Below, piece by piece: positions 57,494-64,000 of a DNA stretch of 64,000 nucleotides. Position numbers and translations under genes: made by a program. Source of the stretch: Paenibacillus xylanexedens (GTDB lineage: Bacteria; Bacillota; Bacilli; Paenibacillales; Paenibacillaceae); the NCBI RefSeq assembly GCF_017874615.1, contig NZ_JAGIKV010000007.1:1-64000 (forward strand), given 5' to 3'. The notes below the pieces were generated by a model, which was not told the origin of the DNA, ran no database searches, and was given only the letters and a program-made list of their open reading frames with translations. Every line of letters starts with the position of its first letter. Within the stretch, counting starts at the first letter, position 1.

Positions 57494-59776
57494 TTGGTTC
57501 AAAAGAAGCAGAAAGACAGTGGGGAGCAAGTGACAAAAGTCGAGCAGGTTAATCCTGAGAAGGTTCAGAAAGTGAAGAAAGAAAAAGTAGTCAAAAGCAA
57601 AACGACAGGTAATGGCAAAAGATTGTTTAAGATTGACCGCAGCAAGCTCAAGCTGGGCTGGCTCAAGACTGATTGGGTGAAGAAACAATTTAAAAACCGG
57701 GATTGGAAAAACCTTGGAGGGTCTTCTTTCCAACAGATTAAGAAGGCAAATCCGGTTAAATCCGTAGGGGTTAAACTGTTCTTGATCTTTTTTGCGGCAA
57801 TTATGATTTTTGTAGTGAGTTTAGGTCTATTATCCTATTCGAAGGCCAAAGGTACGATAGAGAAAAATGCTTCGCGTGCCAATCAGGAGACCATTGATCA
57901 GACCAAGCAAAAAATGGACATCATTTTGGAGCGGTTTGTCGATACATCCACACAGATTTTCTTTGATCCGGAAATGCAGTCCTTGCTACAAAAAATGTCA
58001 GATACGAATTTGACTGCGTATGATACATTCGTGAACTCAAGTTCAATCAACAAGCAACTGTCCAATGTTGCATTTACAAATAAATCTATGGAAGCGATTT
58101 ATTTAGTGCCTACGGACGATACAAAGTCCATTATGGGTACCGGCAGCAACAGTTCATCCATGGGCAGCATTCGCCAGGAAGCATGGTACAGTGAGTTAAT
58201 TGAGGCGGGCGGTTATCGCTGGCTTCCAACAGAGGTCAAAGAAGATGGCTCAACGCCAACGTTTAAAATTGCACGTTCCATGAAAAACTTGCAGGGGACC
58301 ACTCAGTCGTATGTTCTGGTTATTGAACTGAAACTGGAAGTTTTGGAGGAACAATTGAAATCGCTTGATCTGGGGCCAGGAGCTATTCTTCAACTGATTG
58401 CTCCGGATAATAAAGTCGTTGCATCCTCTATCTCGGATCGTACAGGACAAGATACAGAGCTTGCATTTGTCAAAGAGTTGACCGAACCAGCAGGTAGCAC
58501 GAATACGGAGTATACGGTAGATGGCAAATCTACGGAAATGCTGGCTGTATACAGTACGATGGATACATCCAATTGGAAACTGGTTGGTATGATACCTACC
58601 TCTGTTTTGGTTCAGGACGCAAAAGGCATTCTGACTCTGACCCTGTGGATGGCACTGGTTGATGCGGGGATTGCAGTATTGATCGGGATCTGGATGGTGC
58701 GTATGATCGCTCGTCCACTCGGCAAATTGAAAGACCTGATGCAGGAAGGTGCGAAAGGTAATCTTAAAGTTCGTACACCATATAGCTCCCAGGATGAAAT
58801 TGGTCAGCTCTCGACTGCCTTCAATCTGATGATGGAGCAGATTACTAAGCTGGTTGAACAAACCAATCGTTCTGCGCAGGAAGTATTGGATACGGCCTCT
58901 GAGCTGAGCAGTGCATCCAAGAAAACGGCTGTATCTGCTTCGGAGATCGCCGTAGCTACAGAGGAGATCGCAGGCGGTGCAGGCAGTTTGGCAACCGAAG
59001 CGGAACGTGGCAATGAATTAACTGACAATATCTCTCGTCAGATGCAGAGTGTAATCGCTGCTAATGAACAGATGGGTGATTCTGCTCGTCATGTAGAGAA
59101 GTCCAGTCAGACAGGAACACAACATCTGAATCAGTTGATGACCAAAACGCAGAAGACAGAAGAAATGATTGGTGCACTGGTGAATAAGGTTGATTCGCTG
59201 AAAGAGAGCACGTCTTCTGTTCTGAAAGTGCTTGAAGTGCTGCAAAACATAACGAAACAGACAAATATTCTTTCCCTGAATGCAACCATTGAAGCAGCAC
59301 GTGCCGGTGCAGCCGGACGCGGATTCATGGTGGTGGCTGATGAGGTTCGTCAGCTCGCGGCTCAATCCAGACAATCCATTGAGATGGTTGGAGAGATTAC
59401 AGACAAAATCATGACTGAAATGAATGAGACCGTGGATGCGTTGTCAGCAGCTTATCCGTTATTCAAGGAACAGATGGATGCGGTTAAAGATACCAACGTC
59501 ATCTTTGCTTCCGTACAGGAACAGATGGGTGCATTTGTGGAACGTCTGGGCATGGTGACAGGTTCTATTGGAGATTTAAACAAATCCCAAGGTACGTTGT
59601 CTGAAGCCATGAGCAATGTCAGCGCTGTAGCTGAAGAATCTTCTGCAACGTCCCAAGAAGTAGCTTCCTTGAGCAGTGAACAGCAAAATATCAGTAACCA
59701 GCTGGTTAATCTGTCTGGCAAACTGGAGAATGTGTCTACTGAACTGAAAGAAACCTTGTCACGCTTTACGGTGTAA
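57494..59776 (+). CDS. methyl-accepting chemotaxis protein with basic N-terminal extension
   Basis: A 760-residue chemoreceptor. TM1 is at ~93-114, a dCache-like sensor outside (~115-375), TM2 at ~380-402, HAMP, then the signalling hairpin with ITKQTNILSLNATIEAARAG and GRGFMVVADEVRQLA. The first ~92 residues are lysine-rich and cytoplasmic (QKVKKEKVVKSKTTGNGKR), which is uncommon. No CheR-docking pentapeptide at the end. The AGGTGA site abuts the ATG at 57488 and is 6 bases before TTG 57494, so I take the TTG. No chemotaxis genes nearby. Confidence 0.88.
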   Translation: MVQKKQKDSGEQVTKVEQVNPEKVQKVKKEKVVKSKTTGNGKRLFKIDRSKLKLGWLKTDWVKKQFKNRDWKNLGGSSFQQIKKANPVKSVGVKLFLIFFAAIMIFVVSLGLLSYSKAKGTIEKNASRANQETIDQTKQKMDIILERFVDTSTQIFFDPEMQSLLQKMSDTNLTAYDTFVNSSSINKQLSNVAFTNKSMEAIYLVPTDDTKSIMGTGSNSSSMGSIRQEAWYSELIEAGGYRWLPTEVKEDGSTPTFKIARSMKNLQGTTQSYVLVIELKLEVLEEQLKSLDLGPGAILQLIAPDNKVVASSISDRTGQDTELAFVKELTEPAGSTNTEYTVDGKSTEMLAVYSTMDTSNWKLVGMIPTSVLVQDAKGILTLTLWMALVDAGIAVLIGIWMVRMIARPLGKLKDLMQEGAKGNLKVRTPYSSQDEIGQLSTAFNLMMEQITKLVEQTNRSAQEVLDTASELSSASKKTAVSASEIAVATEEIAGGAGSLATEAERGNELTDNISRQMQSVIAANEQMGDSARHVEKSSQTGTQHLNQLMTKTQKTEEMIGALVNKVDSLKESTSSVLKVLEVLQNITKQTNILSLNATIEAARAGAAGRGFMVVADEVRQLAAQSRQSIEMVGEITDKIMTEMNETVDALSAAYPLFKEQMDAVKDTNVIFASVQEQMGAFVERLGMVTGSIGDLNKSQGTLSEAMSNVSAVAEESSATSQEVASLSSEQQNISNQLVNLSGKLENVSTELKETLSRFTV

Positions 59777-59802
59777 CAAGCCAAGGTTGAAATGAGGAGA
59801 AT

Positions 59803-59834
59803 CTGTCCCGTACATGGGACAGGTTTTCTTTTTG
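59803..59834 (+). terminator. terminator after the chemoreceptor gene
   Basis: CTGTCCC/GGGACAG with a 6-base loop, then GTTTTCTTTTT. Confidence 0.85.
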
Positions 59835-59898
59835 TTTACCGGATAATTCCAAGCCATATCAGCAATAATATGTCAAAACGACAAAAGGTGAGGTTGGG

Positions 59899-61710
59899 AT
59901 GCATCTCCTTGCGAAACGGCGAATCTTTATAACTTGTATTCTTCTAACTCTTGTCTTTGGATTGCTTATATTACGATTGGGATGGGTCCAGATTGTTCAG
60001 GTGAATCAGACGATGCCTGGATTTCACCGAACGGTACGTGAAATGTCTGTATTGCAGCGTGAACGCGGGGTGATGCTTGACCCGGGGCGGGGACAATTTA
60101 CGGATTACAAGGGGGAGGCGTTGACCGGTAAGCTGCAGTGGGGACTGGTTCTTTTTCCACAGGCAAGTCCATTAGAGAAATTACGCAAGCAAGGGGCATT
60201 AGAAGGCTCCGAGATGATACAGTTGGCAGCTATATTACATACCGATCCGGATCAATTGAAGAAGGAATGGAATCAGGAAAGTATTCCTCATTTCTGGACA
60301 GCAGGTACACATCAGCCTGTTCATTTGAACGCGGCTCAGGTGGAGCACCTACGTAGTTTGCACCTGCAAGGAGCTGGCATCTATCCGATGATGACAAGGT
60401 ACCTTCAGGGGCATACAGGAATGCAGTGGATGGGTTATCTGGCTGAACAGCCTGAGTCCTCCAAAGTTCTAACTGGGCATGAGGATGAAGTAAAACAGCC
60501 ATTTGCTATGAAATCAGGGGCAGCGGGACTGGAGAGGACACTTGAGCCGCTGTTAAGGGGAATTGGCCCTACGCTTGTATCACGCATGGTCTCGGGTGGT
60601 GGAGAGATTATCCCTAATATTCAGCCGCACGTCATTGCACCGACCAATAGCCATTATCCTTTACGTGTAGAAACCACAGTGGATGCTGAGTTACAGCGTG
60701 GTTTGGAGGAGTTGACGCAAGAATCTGGATTACAAGAAGGGGCCATTGTTGTGTTAGATGCCGCTAACGCAGATGTTCGCGCCATGATCTCCCGCCCTTT
60801 CTATCAGCCACAACATGTGGACCCTAAAGAATCGGCCTGGGGGAATCGTGCAGTACAGGGAGCCGTACCGGGTTCCATTTTCAAAATTGTCACTGCGGCT
60901 GCTGCTTTGGAGTATCATGCGGTTTCTAACGGAGAAGAATTCCATTGCGGTGGTGAGTACGGAAGATATGGGCTGTCTTGCTGGAAGGAGCACGGGCATG
61001 GAGACTTGAATCTGGAGCAAGGATTCGCTGAGTCTTGCAACATCGTATTTGCGGAAACGGCGCGCAGGCTGAGTATGGAACAACTGGAGAACACGGCTGA
61101 TCGTCTGGGACTCGCGCGTCCGATTGGCTGGGAGGGGAAGCAGATGGCAGGAATACCTGTGTTACGACACTTTGATCATGAGGATCACGGGCGTGTGAGA
61201 ACAGAGGCTGTTTCTTCTGCTGATGAAGGTGCGAAAATACAGACCGCAATTGGTCAGCGGGATGTCTTGGTTACACCTCTGCAAGCTGCCAATCTGATCG
61301 TTACACTGTTACATGATGGAAAGGTTAGTGCCCCACGTCTCGTTAAGCGCATTCGATATGCGGATGGTGGCACCATGCTGGAGATGCCCTTGCATGATTC
61401 GCCTTCAGCATCAGGACAGATTGCTCCCGCAACAGCGCATAAACTGTTATCCTGGATGAATAAGGTAGTCCGTGAGGGAACAGGAAAATCCCTGCAGCGT
61501 GCGCGGTGGCATGTTGCAGGGAAATCAGGTACAGCTCAAGTACAGAAACATGGAGAGAAGCGCAACAATCAATGGTTCATTGGTTATGGACCGGTAGAAC
61601 AACCCAAATATGCTGTAGCTGTTCTTGTCCAAAATGTCTCTCCTGACAGCCAACATCAGGCGACGGCTCTCTTCAGGAAGGTGATGGACTATTTGGCGGA
61701 GTCCTCATGA
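59899..61710 (+). CDS. class B penicillin-binding protein (PbpI/YrrR-like)
   Basis: A 603-residue transpeptidase with an N-terminal membrane anchor (~8-28), a dimerisation-type domain, and a transpeptidase domain with SxxK (PGSIFKIV), SxN (ESCNIVF) and KSG (AGKSGTAQV) motifs. The place matches pbpI in Bacillus, a sporulation-expressed protein, so I assign that branch by synteny only. AAGGTGAGG before the ATG. Its 3' end overlaps the convergent AI-2E gene by 22 bases. Confidence 0.9.
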   Translation: MHLLAKRRIFITCILLTLVFGLLILRLGWVQIVQVNQTMPGFHRTVREMSVLQRERGVMLDPGRGQFTDYKGEALTGKLQWGLVLFPQASPLEKLRKQGALEGSEMIQLAAILHTDPDQLKKEWNQESIPHFWTAGTHQPVHLNAAQVEHLRSLHLQGAGIYPMMTRYLQGHTGMQWMGYLAEQPESSKVLTGHEDEVKQPFAMKSGAAGLERTLEPLLRGIGPTLVSRMVSGGGEIIPNIQPHVIAPTNSHYPLRVETTVDAELQRGLEELTQESGLQEGAIVVLDAANADVRAMISRPFYQPQHVDPKESAWGNRAVQGAVPGSIFKIVTAAAALEYHAVSNGEEFHCGGEYGRYGLSCWKEHGHGDLNLEQGFAESCNIVFAETARRLSMEQLENTADRLGLARPIGWEGKQMAGIPVLRHFDHEDHGRVRTEAVSSADEGAKIQTAIGQRDVLVTPLQAANLIVTLLHDGKVSAPRLVKRIRYADGGTMLEMPLHDSPSASGQIAPATAHKLLSWMNKVVREGTGKSLQRARWHVAGKSGTAQVQKHGEKRNNQWFIGYGPVEQPKYAVAVLVQNVSPDSQHQATALFRKVMDYLAESS

Positions 61711-62885
61711 TCCTTCGCAGGAATGGGACGGTGTACAGTAGACTCGGCAGAACTCGATGAGGCCTTATTAACGGGTGGGTCCATGACCAATGGAGAGGAT
61801 TCAAATTCATCTTTTGGCAGGTGAATCCACTTTTGCAGGTACCCTTGTTGTAACAGTTCTTTCAGAAGGATCAGAAGCACTGGAGATAACACTACACCAG
61901 CCAGGCCAAAGATCGAAAGGGAGATCAGCATAAACGAAAGCATCAAGTACGCCGAAGATACACCAATCGAGTTACCCGATATTTTCGGTTCCAGCAATTG
62001 TCGTGTCAGCATCGTCACTGCCAGAATGACAATCAGGCCAATCGCCAGGCTACTATTGCCTATAATGAATAAGTAGACGATCCATGGAATAAACACAACA
62101 GGAACACCAAGCAGTGGCACCAGATCAAAGACCGCACAGACTGCTGCAATGGTAAAGGCGTTAGAGGTTCCCAAAATCAACAAACCTGCATAAATCAATA
62201 CAAACGTAATGAGCATCATGATCAACTGTGCCTTCAGATATGAGCGGATCGTCTTGAACACGTGATTACGCATGAATTCAATAGCTAACTTTAATGTTTT
62301 GGGCGTTTTCGCACGGGCGAACTTGCGCCAGGATTCAATCTCGATACTGAGGAAAAATGCCAGAATAATCGCAATTCCGAAGTTCGTAATAAACGAAGAG
62401 AATGAACTGAGGAAACCTACAACGAATTGCGCGCCGCTAGTTACCCATTTGGACAGGAACCCGGTCAGGGTTGCAAAATAATCATTCGCTTTTTCCATAA
62501 CTCCATCAGGGAGAGCGTCTGACTTGTCCTGAATGAATAGAACCAGATTGGTGAATTCACGTTGTATCATTTCAATGTATACGGGAAAATTATCTTGAAG
62601 ATTGGAAATTTGTGAAATGATAATCAAGCCTACCCCAAAAAAGGCAGCGACAATTAATGCAAGAAACAACAAGACGGAGATGGCGGCTCCAAGTGTCTTG
62701 GGCAATCCTTTGCGATGTAAAAATTTGGCCAGCGGTTCAATCATCCAATACACAATGAATGATAGAAAGACCGGTGCAGCCACATGGTATAATTGACTGA
62801 AACCGTACATGATCACATACACGGTTAATACGAGCAATGCGATGTCAAAGACAGTTCGCCCGTATTTTTTGTAAAGCGGTAGCAT
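61689..62885 (-). CDS. AI-2E family transporter, second copy
   Basis: A 398-residue protein with about eight spans, including AAPVFLSFIVYWMIEPLA, KAQLIMMLITFVLIYAGL and AVFDLVPLLGVPVVFIPW. It has a polar tail (~370-398). It has diverged from the copy at 48038-49105. ATG 62885 is 8 bases after AAAAGGAG; ATG 62891 is too near. Substrate unknown. Confidence 0.88.
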   Translation of the reverse strand: MLPLYKKYGRTVFDIALLVLTVYVIMYGFSQLYHVAAPVFLSFIVYWMIEPLAKFLHRKGLPKTLGAAISVLLFLALIVAAFFGVGLIIISQISNLQDNFPVYIEMIQREFTNLVLFIQDKSDALPDGVMEKANDYFATLTGFLSKWVTSGAQFVVGFLSSFSSFITNFGIAIILAFFLSIEIESWRKFARAKTPKTLKLAIEFMRNHVFKTIRSYLKAQLIMMLITFVLIYAGLLILGTSNAFTIAAVCAVFDLVPLLGVPVVFIPWIVYLFIIGNSSLAIGLIVILAVTMLTRQLLEPKISGNSIGVSSAYLMLSFMLISLSIFGLAGVVLSPVLLILLKELLQQGYLQKWIHLPKDEFESSPLVMDPPVNKASSSSAESTVHRPIPAKDHEDSAK

Positions 62886-63060
62886 GGACATGGCTCCTTT
62901 TGATGGCAATAATTAGATTGTATTTATTGTACACGATAGCTATCTTTTTGGGAAAACAGGATTCAAGAAAAGTCTGAACTATGATAAAATTAAAGGCGGT
63001 TTATTTTAGATAGTGCCATAGTGCACCGTAATTCAGCAGGAGAAGTGGGGAGCTTGCAAC

Positions 63061-64000
63061 ATGACAACGATACTTCAGAGTATTCTACTGTGGTTATTGT
63101 ATCTTTCATCTTTTTACGCCTTTATTCCAAGTTTGATTAGCAGGTTTTTCGGGTTTCGTGTATTCAGACGGGGAAAAAGTGATACACAATTTGCATTAAC
63201 GTTTGACGATGGGCCAGATCCACACTATACGCCTAGACTGCTCGATCTGCTCCGTCAGTATCAAGCAAAAGCAACATTTTTTGTCGTTGGAGAACATGCT
63301 GCGAGTCATCCTGAACTCATTCAGCGTATACATGACGAAGGCCATCTTATTGGCATTCATAATTATATTCACAAGACGAACTGGCTCATGCGGCCACGTA
63401 CCGTTCGAGATCAGATTCAGCGAACAGGTCAGATCATCCATGAAGTAACCGGCGTGAAGACTTGTTATTATCGTCCACCGTGGGGAATTATGAATTTGTT
63501 TGATTTTTTCAGCAAGAAAGAACGAAAGATTGTACTGTGGTCCTCCATGTTTGAAGACTGGAGAAGCAGAGTAGGTGCCCAGAGATTGACCGAACGGATG
63601 CTGAAGGAACTGAGAGGCGGTGAAGTCATGCTGCTGCATGATCGAGGAACGACCCTTGGTGCTGATGCACACGCGCCGGAGCAGATGCTTCAGGCGCTGG
63701 AAGTCGTCTTGCAGGAAGCTGAACGACTAGGCCTGCAAAGCGTACGCGTCGATACGTTGATGGGAGGTATCACAGTGAGCGAATCTCAGAACAAGAATCA
63801 ACCACAGACAACGTTGAAGTTATGGAAACGACTCGTTGTGGCCTTGTGGCTGGGTTGGGAGAAGTTGTTCCACTGGGTATATCATCTGCGGACGGCTTCG
63901 CCAGAAGATCCAATGCTGCACTTTCGATCCCGTGTATATCACGGAGCACGAATGGAGATGAGTGATGGTCATGTCATTCAAAACGGAGATCCGGTCATTG
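63061..64000 (+). CDS. polysaccharide deacetylase with extra C-terminal domain (cut by window end)
   Basis: At least 313 residues, open at the window edge. An N-terminal span (~5-27) is followed by a NodB domain with all motifs: TFDDGPDP, HNYIH metal histidines, RPPWG and LLHD. It probably removes acetyl groups from peptidoglycan or another wall glycan. After ~235 comes an extra region (LKLWKRLVVALWLGWEKLFHW and DGHVIQNGDPVI) resembling YkoP-like tails. GGGGAG is 8 bases before the ATG. Confidence 0.88.
   Translation, partial: MTTILQSILLWLLYLSSFYAFIPSLISRFFGFRVFRRGKSDTQFALTFDDGPDPHYTPRLLDLLRQYQAKATFFVVGEHAASHPELIQRIHDEGHLIGIHNYIHKTNWLMRPRTVRDQIQRTGQIIHEVTGVKTCYYRPPWGIMNLFDFFSKKERKIVLWSSMFEDWRSRVGAQRLTERMLKELRGGEVMLLHDRGTTLGADAHAPEQMLQALEVVLQEAERLGLQSVRVDTLMGGITVSESQNKNQPQTTLKLWKRLVVALWLGWEKLFHWVYHLRTASPEDPMLHFRSRVYHGARMEMSDGHVIQNGDPVI

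Overview
The window is a stretch of low-to-mid GC Firmicutes chromosome that fits Paenibacillus or a close relative. It carries sporulation genes (bofC, a spoIID-type gene, spoVB), tRNA-sensing T-box leaders, strong purine-rich ribosome binding sites with many TTG and GTG starts, and the gene order of the Bacillus subtilis bofC-to-pbpI region. Unlike Bacillus it has a true ruvC next to ruvAB. Almost all genes are core housekeeping genes. There is no phage, plasmid, CRISPR array or intact insertion sequence.

Layout: 1-1200 holds the end of an rRNA operon (23S 3' end, 5S) and nine tRNA genes (Asn, Glu, Val, fMet, Asp, Gly, Arg, Leu, Pro) closed by a terminator. 1369-9339 carries bofC, the Holliday-junction genes ruvC-ruvA-ruvB, a SpoIID/LytB wall protein, the queuosine genes queA and tgt, and yajC. 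9466-19141 carries membrane proteins (TIGR04086, DUF421), spoVB, comN, secD-secF, a degenerate CDF transporter, recJ and apt. 19298-23638 holds a uracil permease divergent from relA, then dtd. 23640-27104 is the least conserved part: a tiny ORF, a DJ-1/PfpI protein, a stress-like protein, a frame-broken gene and an SEC-C/TPR protein.

27236-31716 is the T-box-controlled hisS-aspS operon plus tcdA. 31962-41436 is an accessory stretch of transporters and regulators: an AzgA-type purine permease, an ABC exporter, a TetR-DUF4097-small membrane protein cluster, helD, and an EamA exporter divergent from a LysR regulator, with a short-chain-dehydrogenase tail fossil in front of the exporter. 41479-47743 has rarA, a fluC pair, mnmA convergent to them, cymR-iscS, a PRC-barrel protein and a zinc-ribbon protein. 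48038-57253 has an AI-2E-family protein, T-box-controlled alaS, then ireB-ruvX-two DUF1292 proteins-mltG-trhP1-trhP2. 57494-64000 has a chemoreceptor with a basic N-terminal extension, a class B penicillin-binding protein, a second AI-2E-family protein and a polysaccharide deacetylase cut by the window end.

Common themes are tRNA supply and quality (tRNA genes, hisS, aspS, alaS, queA, tgt, mnmA, tcdA, trhP1/2, dtd), DNA recombination and repair (ruvABC, ruvX, recJ, rarA), and envelope or spore building. I found no clearly new multi-gene defence or mobile system. The most interesting points are the predicted Asp specifier in the hisS leader, the TetR-DUF4097 cluster, the unusual chemoreceptor N-terminus, the CDF protein lacking metal ligands, and several gene fossils.
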